Of a DNA stretch of 64,000 nucleotides, positions 25,025 through 34,449 are shown piece by piece. Origin of the DNA: Tessaracoccus bendigoensis DSM 12906 (GTDB taxonomy: Bacteria; Actinomycetota; Actinomycetes; Propionibacteriales; Propionibacteriaceae); NCBI RefSeq assembly GCF_900141915.1, contig NZ_FQZG01000003.1:62001-126000 (forward strand). Reading direction: 5' to 3'. Every line of letters starts with the position of its first letter. Position 1 is the first letter of the stretch. The notes beneath the pieces were generated by a model, which was not told the origin of the DNA, made no database searches, and saw nothing but the letters and a program-made list of their open reading frames with translations. The translations under genes and the position numbers were made by a program.

Positions 25025-26481
25025 GGGTGGCTCCAGTGGGAGGGAACTTCGGTGAAAACGTAGCGCGGCGCACTGACAGTTCTGGAGTTACCCATCGATG
25101 AGTCCCACCGCCAGCGCTCGACGCCGGGAGCGGGCGTCGCGTTCTCCTCGGCCAGGATCAGCAGGCCGACTATGGATGCGAGACCCTGCGACGCTGGGTG
25201 TTCGCGCAGCACATCACCAACGGTCGCCCCAGGCGCCAGGGCCACCGTCTCGGCGACGTTTCGTTCGAGTTCCCGAAAGTCGATCTCGGTGAGGCTGACA
25301 AGCCGTCTCAGCTCCTCAAGATCGAGTTCCGGCACCTCCCGGGCCACGACTTCGTCGACCGTGCGCAGGTCGGCCGGGTTATGCAGCGACCATGAGCCGA
25401 CTGACGCGATCCGCGTCGACGTGAGGTCGAGGTCGCGGCCGAGCTGGGTCGACGGCTGGTGGGTCCTGAGGGCGGCCAACGCGGCTTGGTCCGCCCGCCC
25501 GAGAGCCTCGGCGAGGCGTTTGTGTTCGCGGTACTCCTGCGTCTGCACGAACCGTCTGAGGCTGCGTGAGAACTCCGTGAGGCTCAGCCGCACCTGGTGG
25601 CTCTCGCGTTGCAGCAGCGTCAGGTACCTGCGCAGGAAGACGGTGTCGGGGCCGGGCATCGACCCGGTGAAGCCGCGGTCGAGGATCGCGTCGACAGCCG
25701 CGTCGAACCGGTCGGTGAGCATGCGGTCCAGCAGGAGGTCGTGGAAGGCGTTGAAGGTGCGCCCGGCCTCGCTGGTCTCGATCAGGTCGACGCCGGAGAA
25801 GACGTCGTCGAGCACCCCTCCGCGCGACCCGTCGTTGTTGATGATCTGTTCGCGGAGCCGAGCGTTGAGTGTTTCCAGGTCGTCGGCGACCTTGGCGAAA
25901 TCGCCAGGCACCTCGCCTGCCAGTCGCAGGATCTCAGCCAGCCGTTCCCTGGCGACGACGTCGTCGAGCGGCTCGTAGTCTCCTGACTCGATGCGCGCGA
26001 TCTCCTGATCGATGCGGTCGCGCTCCTCCCGCAGGCCCTCGACCCGGGTGGCCGCATCAGGGTCGGATTCCCTCGCGAGGGCGTCGAGCAGGCCCGTGAC
26101 ATTGCTCAACCGCGACGACGTGACCGACGACCTAGCCTGTTCCACGTCCGTGACGAACCGAACCACGTCCGCTGCTGAACGGGACAGTTCGACGGTCTCC
26201 TCACGGGCCGCTGCCCCGGCGCGTCGAATGAGGTAGCCGTTGGCGATCCAATCGGCCACATATTCCTGGGCGTTTCGTGGCAGGGGGAATCCGGAGTCGC
26301 GCAGCTCGTCGAGGTCTTCGGCGACCTGTTCGATGAACTCGGCGTAACCGAGCACCCGCGTCGCCTCGAAGCGATGCGACAACACCGCGACGACGACAGG
26401 CAGCAGGTCGGCCCGCAGCAGCCGCATCGGGCCGTCGACGACCCTGCGGGCAGCCACCGCCCGCGCCGCTACACCCGCCAT
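25021..26481 (-). CDS. jetA: Wadjet kleisin-like subunit JetA (DUF3375)
   Basis: A 486-residue DUF3375 protein, the MukF-like kleisin of Wadjet. The N-terminal winged-helix region includes PMRLLRADLLPVVVAVLSHR and YAEFIEQVAEDLDEL, followed by a coiled coil (SDPDAATRVEGLREERDRID) and the conserved middle GSRGGVLDDVFSGVDLIETS with GRTFNAFHDLL. It heads the minus-strand operon jetABCD. The first 18 residues (Ala/Arg/Val rich) match the family poorly, so a start a little inside is possible. The 272 bases upstream (26482-26753) hold the divergent promoters with the PAC2 gene; I see no specific operator. Confidence 0.9.
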   Translation of the reverse strand: MAGVAARAVAARRVVDGPMRLLRADLLPVVVAVLSHRFEATRVLGYAEFIEQVAEDLDELRDSGFPLPRNAQEYVADWIANGYLIRRAGAAAREETVELSRSAADVVRFVTDVEQARSSVTSSRLSNVTGLLDALARESDPDAATRVEGLREERDRIDQEIARIESGDYEPLDDVVARERLAEILRLAGEVPGDFAKVADDLETLNARLREQIINNDGSRGGVLDDVFSGVDLIETSEAGRTFNAFHDLLLDRMLTDRFDAAVDAILDRGFTGSMPGPDTVFLRRYLTLLQRESHQVRLSLTEFSRSLRRFVQTQEYREHKRLAEALGRADQAALAALRTHQPSTQLGRDLDLTSTRIASVGSWSLHNPADLRTVDEVVAREVPELDLEELRRLVSLTEIDFRELERNVAETVALAPGATVGDVLREHPASQGLASIVGLLILAEENATPAPGVERWRWDSSMGNSRTVSAPRYVFTEVPSHWSHP

Positions 26482-26753
26482 GTCCGGTTCCTATCGCTCG
26501 CGTCGCCGCAACCCTACCGCCGTCCCCGGACCGTTCAGTTGCCTGGCCGCGCGACTCCCGCGCGCCCCAACCGAACCGCCACCGCGGGCGTCAGCGGTGG
26601 ATCGGTCGACCGATGCGCGAGTCAGGCCGCGGCGTGCGGGCCCGGGTAGGATCGACAACAACCAGTCAGCTGCCTAATCCCCTGCGAGACCGACACCCTG
26701 GAAGGCAGCAAGAATCAGACCAGACGATCCGACTGTCGCGAAAGGCGTGTGCC

Positions 26754-27671
26754 GTGCAGAACCCGTCCGACCTCTACACCTTCGCCCCCGGAACCGATCC
26801 AGGCGACGCGCGCCCGGGTGTTCTCCTAGTGGCCCTCGGCTCGTTCATCGACGCGGGGCAGGTCCAGCTTCTGCTCGGGAAACACCTCGTCGAGACGGGC
26901 GACGCCGAATTGGTCGCCTCTTTCGACATTGACCGGCTCTTCGATTACCGGGGCAGGCGTCCAACGATGACCTTCGACGCCAACCACTGGTCGAGCTACG
27001 ACGCGCCCACGATGCTGTTGCGGCGCCTCAACGACCGCGACGGTCACACCTACCACCTGCTCACCGGCTCGGAGCCGGATTTCCAGTGGGAGCGGGTGGT
27101 CAAGGCCATCATCGAGCTGGTGGTGGCACTTAAGGTGACGCTCGTGGTCAACGTGAACGGCATCCCGATGGGGGTGCCACACACCAGGCCGGTGGGGTTG
27201 ACTGCGCACGCCACAGACTCCTCCCTCATCGGAGAGACCCGTTCCCCATTCGGCCGCGTGCAGGTGCCCGCCTCGCTCGAGGCTCTGCTAGAACTCCGCC
27301 TCGGGGAGGCCGGGCATCGGTCGGCCGGGTTCGCCGTTCACGTGCCCCACTATCTCGCGGCGTCGGAATATGCAGACGGTGCGCTCGCAGCGCTCAACGC
27401 GATCGTCGACCTGACGGGCCTCAACCTGCCAAACGACGACCTTGTCACCGCGGCAGAGACCAACCGGCGAGCCATCGCAGCCGAGTTGGAGGGCAACGAG
27501 GAGGTCCGCGATGTCGTAGCGGCGTTGGAGCAGCAGTACGACGCCTTCGTCCAGGGGCAGCAGCGCCCCAACCTCTGGGCCGCTGAGGACTCCCAGATAC
27601 CCACGGGCGAACAGCTCGGCGAGGAGTTCGAGAACTTCCTACGGACGATCTCCGACGACGACGCCGATTGA
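26754..27671 (+). CDS. PAC2-family protein
   Basis: A 305-residue member of the PAC2 (proteasome assembly chaperone 2-like) family, common in actinobacteria, exact role unknown. Recognisable segments are GVLLVALGSFIDAGQVQLLL, VASFDIDRLFDYRGRRPTM, TYHLLTGSEPDFQWERV, VNVNGIPMGVPHTRPVGLTA and FAVHVPHYLAASEYADGAL. GTG at 26754 follows GAAAGG at 9 bases; upstream in-frame starts lack a ribosome binding site. The acidic tail TISDDDAD is typical. Confidence 0.85.
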   Translation: MQNPSDLYTFAPGTDPGDARPGVLLVALGSFIDAGQVQLLLGKHLVETGDAELVASFDIDRLFDYRGRRPTMTFDANHWSSYDAPTMLLRRLNDRDGHTYHLLTGSEPDFQWERVVKAIIELVVALKVTLVVNVNGIPMGVPHTRPVGLTAHATDSSLIGETRSPFGRVQVPASLEALLELRLGEAGHRSAGFAVHVPHYLAASEYADGALAALNAIVDLTGLNLPNDDLVTAAETNRRAIAAELEGNEEVRDVVAALEQQYDAFVQGQQRPNLWAAEDSQIPTGEQLGEEFENFLRTISDDDAD

Positions 27672-27769
27672 TCCGGAGCCGGTCGGCCCGCATCTCGCAG
27701 CCGACGTGATGGGTCAGGACCCGCCGTCAGACGTTTTGCGCGCGGTGCGCTTCGTGACACCGGATCCGA

Positions 27770-27997
27770 TCAGTGGTTGCGCAGCGCCTCTATGAGTTCC
27801 TTCTTGCTCATCTTTGAGCGTCCTTGGATGCCGAGTTCTCTAGCCCGTTTCACCAACTCATCCTTGGTTCGGTCCTCATAGTCCTCGGCACGTCCGCCCT
27901 TTCGTCCGACCGAACTTCGGGAACTGGCGGCGGCGGCGTTGGACACCCGCGCGGCCTTCTCCTTGCTGGCGCCCTCATCCCGCATCGCCTCATACAT
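27770..27997 (-). CDS. DUF7218/Rho N-terminal-like small protein, start codon displaced by a 1-base deletion
   Basis: The frame contains MYEAMRDEGASKEKAARVSN, RSSVGRKGGRAEDY, a Rho N-terminal-like motif (TKDELVKRARELGIQ) and ends SKKELIEALRNH. Known relatives begin MA(K/R)K-x-PGPSVKD before this. That sequence is present upstream (ARKEPGPSVKDPE, 27998-28034) but has no start codon in frame. The ATG with GAGGAG before it (28036-28038) is one base out, as though a G of ATGGCC had been lost. Either the true gene is 27770-28038 with a sequencing error, or it now starts at 27997. It lies in a cluster of stress genes. Confidence 0.7.
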   Translation of the reverse strand: MYEAMRDEGASKEKAARVSNAAAASSRSSVGRKGGRAEDYEDRTKDELVKRARELGIQGRSKMSKKELIEALRNH

Positions 27998-28135
27998 CTC
28001 CGGATCCTTGACCGAGGGGCCAGGTTCCTTCCTGGCATCGCATTCTCCTCACTTTTCGACCGTCAACGGGTTCGTCCTGGGTCATACCCGCACCGGTCGC
28101 CCTCAAACCTGGCCATCGCCCGCTGCCGACAGAAA

Positions 28136-28167
28136 CGGCCAGGCGGAGTCAGTGACCCGCCTGGCCG
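28136..28167 (-). terminator. terminator downstream of the CsbD-like gene
   Basis: Perfect 11-bp arms CGGCCAGGCGG (28136-28146) and CCGCCTGGCCG (28157-28167) flank a 10-base loop. On the minus strand the hairpin is followed by TTTCTG, 50 bases after the csbD-like stop. Confidence 0.75.
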
Positions 28168-28214
28168 TCCCAGTCGCAAACTAGCTGGCTTGCTGTGCCC
28201 TGAGGCCAAATTGG

Positions 28215-28397
28215 CTAATCGGTGAGGTCCTTCAAGGCGTCCTTGGCCTTCTCGCCGACCTGCTTGGCGTCTGCACCGAGCTGCTGGGCCTTGCCCTCGG
28301 CCTCAAGCCGTTCGTTGTCGGTCGCCTTGCCGACGCCCTCCTTGACCTTGCCCGCGAGCTCGTCGGCCTTGTTGCGGATCTTGTCTCCAGCACCCAT
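28215..28397 (-). CDS. CsbD-family stress protein
   Basis: A 60-residue hydrophilic helical protein of the CsbD family, whose members accumulate in general stress or stationary phase; the molecular role is unknown. Family residues are MGAGDKIRNKADELAGKVKE and GVGKATDNERLEAEGKAQQL, with a lysine-rich end AKDALKDLTD. The ATG at 28395-28397 is preceded by GAGGAGGAA. Its neighbours (Dps, GlsB, DUF7218-like) suggest a shared stress response. A strong hairpin follows it. Confidence 0.9.
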   Translation of the reverse strand: MGAGDKIRNKADELAGKVKEGVGKATDNERLEAEGKAQQLGADAKQVGEKAKDALKDLTD

Positions 28398-28594
28398 GGG
28401 TTCCTCCTCGATTCTTGAGCACGGTTGGCCCGTGCGCTTCGTACGTTTCTGTACCCGGTTACCCGCCCCGCCAAACGGGGCTGGCTCCAGCCTACCGCCG
28501 ATTGACGAAGTCCTGGATGGCGGCGCGACCCGGTATGGGGGGTGTCCGGGCCACACCGCCTACTGTCGCCCCGATTGGGGCCCGGGTGCGACAG

Positions 28595-29140
28595 TCACGT
28601 CACCTTTGACTTGGCGGGCTCAAGCTGGCCGGCTGAGTTTTCCAGATGGGCCCGGATGAACCACTGGAACTGCTCCAGTTCGGCGGTGTGCCCGATCACC
28701 ATGTCCTGCGTGACAAGATCCAGTTCGTCGAGCTTCGCGATCGCGTCGCGATTGTCCCGGATCACTGCACTGTAGACCGTGTCCAGCGCATCGAGGTGGG
28801 CCTGGGCGTTGGCGCGCTTGAGCGGGTAGGACTGAGTTGATTTCGAGTCGGCAAGCGCAGCGGCGGTGCCGTCCGGCGATCCTCCGAGGGCAGCTATACG
28901 CTCCGCCGTCTCGTCTGCGTAGCCACGGACGAGGACGACCTGAGGATCGATCATCTCGTGGACCCCGATGAAGTTGGGGCCGACCACGTTCCAATGGACG
29001 TGCTTCAGCGTGAGGTGCAGGTCCGTGTAGGCGGTCAGTCGCTGTTGCAGGATCCCGACCACGGCCCGTCCGGCCTTGGCGGTCAACCCCGGAAGCGTGA
29101 AACGCGCCGGTGCTTTGGTTTCCTTCTCCATGTTGCGCAT
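28595..29140 (-). CDS. dps: Dps-family DNA-protection ferritin
   Basis: A 181-residue Dps protein, a 12-subunit shell that oxidises and stores iron and shields DNA during starvation or peroxide stress. The ferroxidase-site motif is clear: LKHVHWNVVGPNFIGVHEMI, then DETAERIAALGGSPDGTA, followed by QDMVIGHTAELEQFQWFIRA. The start MRNMEKETKAP at 29140 is chosen because AAGGAAAGGG directly precedes it; an ATG at 29131 would also work. No OxyR/PerR-like box is obvious upstream. Confidence 0.92.
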   Translation of the reverse strand: MRNMEKETKAPARFTLPGLTAKAGRAVVGILQQRLTAYTDLHLTLKHVHWNVVGPNFIGVHEMIDPQVVLVRGYADETAERIAALGGSPDGTAAALADSKSTQSYPLKRANAQAHLDALDTVYSAVIRDNRDAIAKLDELDLVTQDMVIGHTAELEQFQWFIRAHLENSAGQLEPAKSKVT

Positions 29141-29238
29141 CCCTTTCCTTTGGGTTCTTCGTGTCTGAGTATGTGTCGGTACCCGAAGATGGTCCGACCA
29201 AACATGGGCTAGGCCAACGGCCCTCAGTGGAGCCTCCT

Positions 29239-29499
29239 CTATCGACGGCGTCCGACGACGAATCCGTAGATCAACAGGACAAGCACGGACCCGCCGATGG
29301 CCAACAGCCAGGTCTGGATGGAGAAGAAGTTCTCCAAGGGTGCGTTGAAGATCAGCGAGCCGAGCCAGCCACCGAGCATGGCGCCGAGCACGCCCAGGAG
29401 CATGGTGGCGAACCAACCGCCCCCCTGCTCGCCGGGCAGCAACGCCTTGGCAATCGCGCCCGCGATCAGACCTAGCAACAGATATCCGAGAAAACTCAT
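29239..29499 (-). CDS. GlsB/YeaQ/YmgE-family membrane protein
   Basis: An 86-residue membrane protein of the 'transglycosylase-associated' family, made of three hydrophobic segments: LGYLLLGLIAGAIAKALLP, WFATMLLGVLGAMLGGWLG and WLLAIGGSVLVLLIYGFVVG, ending in GRRR. The G-rich helices and the PGEQGGGW loop are diagnostic. Relatives are induced by general stress, but their activity is not established. It overlaps the upstream 62-residue gene by 4 bases. Confidence 0.9.
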   Translation of the reverse strand: MSFLGYLLLGLIAGAIAKALLPGEQGGGWFATMLLGVLGAMLGGWLGSLIFNAPLENFFSIQTWLLAIGGSVLVLLIYGFVVGRRR

Positions 29500-29684
29500 C
29501 GTTCCTCCTCCTTGAGAGCGGTACCGTCGATCAGGTTCTCCTCGACCACCGCACCTGTCACGTCATCTTCGGAGTGAGCCCGGTGGGCTTCGGCCTGAAG
29601 CCGGTCCTCAGGCGCCTCTCCGATCGGCTCAGCCGCGTGCCGGATGAAATCGTCCATCGCTGCGGCTTCTCGTGGATCTGACAT
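29496..29684 (-). CDS. small acidic hypothetical protein
   Basis: A 62-residue acidic protein (MSDPREAAAMDDFIRHAAEP then EDRLQAEAHRAHSEDDVTGA) with no recognised domain. It overlaps the GlsB-like gene in ATGA, which supports real translation. It probably belongs to the same stress operon. Function unknown. Confidence 0.6.
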   Translation of the reverse strand: MSDPREAAAMDDFIRHAAEPIGEAPEDRLQAEAHRAHSEDDVTGAVVEENLIDGTALKEEER

Positions 29685-29789
29685 AGGGGTTCCTTATCTC
29701 TCGCTTGCCGGATCGTGCGCGCGATCCGAGGTCACACGAACACCAATACCCTGGCGGCCTCGCGCGAAACATCCCCGGCGCATGCGAAA

Positions 29790-29816
29790 GGGCGGTCCCT
29801 GCGAAAGGGACCGCCC
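29790..29816 (-). terminator. groEL terminator
   Basis: Perfect 10-bp arms GGGCGGTCCC (29790-29799) and GGGACCGCCC (29807-29816) with a 7-base loop lie 25 bases past the groEL stop. On the minus strand TTTCGC follows. Confidence 0.75.
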
Positions 29817-29840
29817 TCAGGCTGATGAGTCAGGTGCGGA

Positions 29841-31520
<1,680 letters not shown>

Positions 31521-31581
31521 TCAGTGTGTCAGTGGATCGCAGATGCCCGCGACGGACGGCCTGAGCCTCACCGTTGATCCG

Positions 31582-31608
31582 GTAGCACTCCCCACAGGAG
31601 AGTGCTAA
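31582..31608. promoter_or_regulatory. CIRCE operator (proximal)
   Basis: The half-sites TAGCACTC and GAGTGCTAA are separated by nine bases (CCCACAGGA), matching the CIRCE consensus TTAGCACTC-N9-GAGTGCTAA bound by the HrcA repressor. It lies about 110 bases before the groEL start. Confidence 0.9.
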
Positions 31609-31616
31609 CACCATTA

Positions 31617-31643
31617 TTAGCACTCACCCGGGTCGAGTGCAAA
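31617..31643. promoter_or_regulatory. CIRCE operator (distal)
   Basis: A second CIRCE: TTAGCACTC, nine bases (ACCCGGGTC) and GAGTGCAAA, with two mismatches in the last half-site. Two operators eight bases apart should give tight HrcA control of groEL. Confidence 0.85.
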
Positions 31644-31790
31644 GATCCAACCGCTTCGACCCCGAAGTTGAGCGGCTCGACATCCTGGCGTTGGGACATT
31701 CTTCGCCCTACCTCACAGGCGTTTGACGCGCCAGCGCGAAGCGCCCTCGACAGGTCGGGCCCCGCTCCCGGCGACCGCCCCACCTCCGAA

Positions 31791-31809
31791 AATCCGCCAC
31801 TGGCGGATT
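31791..31809. repeat. 19-bp palindrome with central C
   Basis: AATCCGCCACTGGCGGATT is a perfect inverted repeat around a central C. It is the same type as the cores at 19298-19316 and 41751-41769. Confidence 0.65.
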
Positions 31810-31920
31810 GTGCTTGGTCTTCCGTCGAAAGTCCGTTGGGCGGGTTCTCGACGGTCGCACCCGCTACGGCTCCTCCGGCCAGCTCGAAGCAGTGTTCTCA
31901 GGCTCGGCGAGGGTGAGGCT

Positions 31921-32000
31921 TTGAGCACTATTCGGGGTTCGTTTGCGGTTGTGACGTTCAACTGCGGCGTGTCACCGATCGAGACCCGGATAGTGCTCAA
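31921..32000. repeat. 80-bp element with terminal inverted repeats, copy A
   Basis: TTGAGCACTATTCGG at the left and CCGGATAGTGCTCAA at the right form 15-bp ends with one mismatch. The interior (including GTGACGTTCAACTGC) has no coding sign. Copies B (32074-32153) and C (41851-41930) have exactly the same length. Confidence 0.85.
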
Positions 32001-32073
32001 CGCGGGAGGCACGCGGACGGTCCGGACGGTGCAGGCAGACGGGCGGGGCTCATCGATTGGTGCGGGTCGAGCT

Positions 32074-32153
32074 TTGAGCACTATTCGGGGTTCGTTTGCC
32101 ATTGTGACGTTCAACTGCCGCGTATCGCCGATCGAGTCCGGAATAGTGCTCAA
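32074..32153. repeat. 80-bp element with terminal inverted repeats, copy B
   Basis: The copy starts TTGAGCACTATTCGG and ends GGAATAGTGCTCAA. It is about 90% identical to copy A, in the same orientation and 73 bases away. Some differences look paired within the stem-like ends. Confidence 0.85.
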
Positions 32154-32253
32154 CGCGAGGGCGGGCACAGACACGACTGGCTATCGTTGGCCAAGATACG
32201 CTCGGAAGTCCGACTCCACCGGGAAGTCGTCAGGCGCGGAGGGAGCTCACCTG

Positions 32254-32766
32254 ATGCATGCGAGTCGCACGATCCGAAACGTTGCCAATGCCGTCAACCT
32301 GTCCACTCCCCTTGGTCTCACCCTGGCCCTTGCGGGGCACGGAAGGATCCGACGGCTCCGCGGACTCTGGATCGCGGAACGGGTCCGGCTTCCACTGCTC
32401 AACGCCAGCGCAATGACAGTTGGCAGCGTGGTACTGGTCCCCGGGCGGACCCTTGCCGAAGCAGAGGTGGGTATCCCGGGCCTCCTGGCCCATGAGGATG
32501 AACACGCGTGGCAGTGGGCCGCTTGCCTCGGCCTACCCTTCCTTCCCCTCTACTTCTTAGCCGTCGGATGGTCGCAGCTGCGATGCGGAGACCGCGCGTC
32601 GGCCAATGCGTTCGAACGTCAGGCCGGACTCGCGCTGGGAGGTTACCGGGAAAATCCCAAACGACCGCTTGGGAGCAGCCCTCAGCTATGGAGGCGCCGC
32701 GCGGAGCGTGCGGCCTGCCGCTGCGTCCGCATCCTCCGTAAGCGCTTCACCAGCAGAGGCTTGTAG
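32254..32766 (+). CDS. HEXXH-containing DUF4157-like protein
   Basis: A 170-residue protein with a zinc-peptidase-like motif HEDEHAWQW (HExxH), preceded by AEVGIPGLLA and followed by the hydrophobic stretch LGLPFLPLYFLAVGWS and the segment DRASANAFERQAGL, in which a glutamate could be the third ligand. The layout resembles small DUF4157-type putative metalloproteins, but I would not claim catalysis. The C-terminus is very basic (RRRAERAACRCVRILRKRF). ATG at 32254 follows GGAGGGAG at 8 bases; the frame upstream runs through the 80-bp elements and is not used. The gene's end overlaps the convergent DUF3263 gene by 85 bases. Confidence 0.6.
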   Translation: MHASRTIRNVANAVNLSTPLGLTLALAGHGRIRRLRGLWIAERVRLPLLNASAMTVGSVVLVPGRTLAEAEVGIPGLLAHEDEHAWQWAACLGLPFLPLYFLAVGWSQLRCGDRASANAFERQAGLALGGYRENPKRPLGSSPQLWRRRAERAACRCVRILRKRFTSRGL

Positions 32767-32957
32767 GCCAGTGCTTCAGGCGTGTCGATCAACTGGTTCA
32801 ACCGCTGGTAGTAGCGCGCCGACGAGAGGGAGAAGTGCTCCATGATCGCCTGGTCCTTCGGCACCGCCGATGTGAACCAGCGGTCCTCGAAGTCCAGAAT
32901 GGCAGCGTCGCGCTCAGCCAGTTCGGCTGCATCTGCAACTGAGAACGCCTCGGACAT
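32682..32957 (-). CDS. DUF3263-family small helix-turn-helix protein
   Basis: A 91-residue actinobacterial DUF3263 protein. The motif ELAERDAAILDFEDRWFTSA, KDQAIMEHFSLSSARYYQRL and the basic end LLVKRLRRMRTQRQAARSAR are typical; the middle resembles a sigma-like helix-turn-helix, so DNA binding is inferred. I chose the ATG at 32957 (MSEAFSV) over one three codons upstream. Convergent overlap with the HEXXH gene means one of the two 3' ends is transcribed as antisense to the other. Confidence 0.8.
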   Translation of the reverse strand: MSEAFSVADAAELAERDAAILDFEDRWFTSAVPKDQAIMEHFSLSSARYYQRLNQLIDTPEALAYKPLLVKRLRRMRTQRQAARSARRLHS

Positions 32958-33115
32958 GACGCCCATGCTACGTCCAAATCACAGGCGTGTCATTCACCCG
33001 TCGGCCCCGGAAGCCGGATCGCTCAACCGGCCCGCCTTCGGTACGGCCCGACCCGGCAACCCCGGGTAGAGTGCAGGTGTCCGAATCTTCCCGATCCCCG
33101 AGGACTGAATCCAGC

Positions 33116-34291
33116 ATGCGCCGACTCACCGGCTACGTCCAGCACTTTGCCTGGGGAAGCACCGAGGCCATCCCCCGGATCCTGGGGCGCACGCCCGACG
33201 GCCTGCCCTGGGCCGAGTACTGGCTCGGCACGCACCCCAACGGTCCGACGACCCTGAGTGACGGCGTGACGCTGGATCAGTTCATCCAGGATCACCCGGA
33301 ATCCATCGGCGAGGCCAGCCGGGCGGAGTTCGGTTCAAGACTCCCGTTCCTGCTGAAGCTCTTGGCAGCATCGGGCCCGCTCAGCCTCCAGGCCCACCCC
33401 TCCCGGGAGCAGGCCGAGGCGGGTTACGCGCGCGAGTCGCTGCTGGGCATCGACCCGACCGATCCGACCCGTTCCTACAAAGACGACTGGCCCAAGCCCG
33501 AGGCGATCGTTGCGCTGACCCCGTTCGAGGGCCTGCTCGGGTTCCGCGATCCACACCTCACCGCCGGCCTCTTCGAGGGCCTGGGGATCGCCAAGGAACT
33601 CGCCTCCGTCATCGGCCCCCTCCGCGACCGACGCGCCGAGCCCGCCTTGCAGGAGGTGTTCCTGGATGTCCTCTCGATCAACAAGCGCAGGCATCTGGTC
33701 GACCTGGTCGTCTCCGCGGCGGTCAACCACCTCGACACGCCGGGCTCGCTCGGCGAGTTCGCCCGCACCGCCGTCGAACTCGATGAACATTTCCCCGGCG
33801 ACCCGGGCATCCTGGCGGCGCTGCTGCTCAACCGCTTCTCGCTTCGCCCCGGGGAGTCGGTCACCCTCCAAGCCGGGGTCATGCACGCCTACCTGCGGGG
33901 GGCCTGCGTCGAGGTGATGGCCAATTCCGACAACGTGATGCGTGGCGGGTTGACCTCCAAGCACATCGACGTCGACGGGCTGCTCCAGGTGGTGACGTTC
34001 ACTCCCGCGGAGCCACAGGTCCTCGTCCCGGAGGGAAGCGACGGCGTCTATGTCTTCCCGACGGGCTACCGCGAGTTCGAGTTGTGGCTGGTGTCACCCA
34101 CCGACGGCAGGACGATCGAGCTTCCCCGTACCGACAGCGGCCGCATCGCGCTGGTCACCTCGGGAGAGTTCCGGCTGCAAAGCGGCGACGACCAGTTCCT
34201 CGGCAGCGGCGATGCGGTCTACCTCGCGGCAGACGAGCATGTCACGCTCACCGGCCAGGGCCAGCTGTTTCTCGCCGCCTCGGGCGCCTGA
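33116..34291 (+). CDS. manA: mannose-6-phosphate isomerase, class I
   Basis: A 391-residue type I phosphomannose isomerase interconverting mannose-6-phosphate and fructose-6-phosphate. Zinc-site segments are present: LSLQAHPSREQAEAGY (QxHP), the KPEAIVALTPFEGLLGF motif, and VMHAYLRGACVEVMANSDNV, followed by RGGLTSKHIDVDGLL. The start MRRLTGYVQHFAWGS is the family norm. It supplies mannose units for glycan synthesis or lets mannose enter glycolysis. It stands alone before the tRNA-Thr. Confidence 0.94.
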   Translation: MRRLTGYVQHFAWGSTEAIPRILGRTPDGLPWAEYWLGTHPNGPTTLSDGVTLDQFIQDHPESIGEASRAEFGSRLPFLLKLLAASGPLSLQAHPSREQAEAGYARESLLGIDPTDPTRSYKDDWPKPEAIVALTPFEGLLGFRDPHLTAGLFEGLGIAKELASVIGPLRDRRAEPALQEVFLDVLSINKRRHLVDLVVSAAVNHLDTPGSLGEFARTAVELDEHFPGDPGILAALLLNRFSLRPGESVTLQAGVMHAYLRGACVEVMANSDNVMRGGLTSKHIDVDGLLQVVTFTPAEPQVLVPEGSDGVYVFPTGYREFELWLVSPTDGRTIELPRTDSGRIALVTSGEFRLQSGDDQFLGSGDAVYLAADEHVTLTGQGQLFLAASGA

Positions 34292-34335
34292 CCCACTGGC
34301 GTCGGCGTCCAGACGTTGGCACAATAGGCGCGCAC

Positions 34336-34411
34336 GCCTCCTTAGCTCAGCGGCCAGAGCGCTCGCCTTGTAAGCGAGTGGTCGAGGGTTCGACTCCCTC
34401 AGGAGGCTCCA
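34336..34411 (+). tRNA. tRNA-Thr (anticodon TGT)
   Basis: A complete cloverleaf: acceptor GCCTCCT pairing AGGAGGC, D-arm TAGCTCAGCGGCCAGAGC, anticodon stem CTCGC-CTTGTAA-GCGAG with anticodon TGT, and T-arm GAGGGTTCGACTCCCTC, discriminator T and encoded CCA (34409-34411). The TGT anticodon assigns threonine. Confidence 0.95.
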
Positions 34412-34449
34412 ACTTGGGGTCGATGGTTTCACCACGTCACAATTGCCCC

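Noticed and set aside
31723-32253. N-terminal extension of the HEXXH protein through the 80-bp elements
   Set aside because: The extension would translate the inverted-repeat elements; the internal ATG at 32254 has a strong ribosome binding site.
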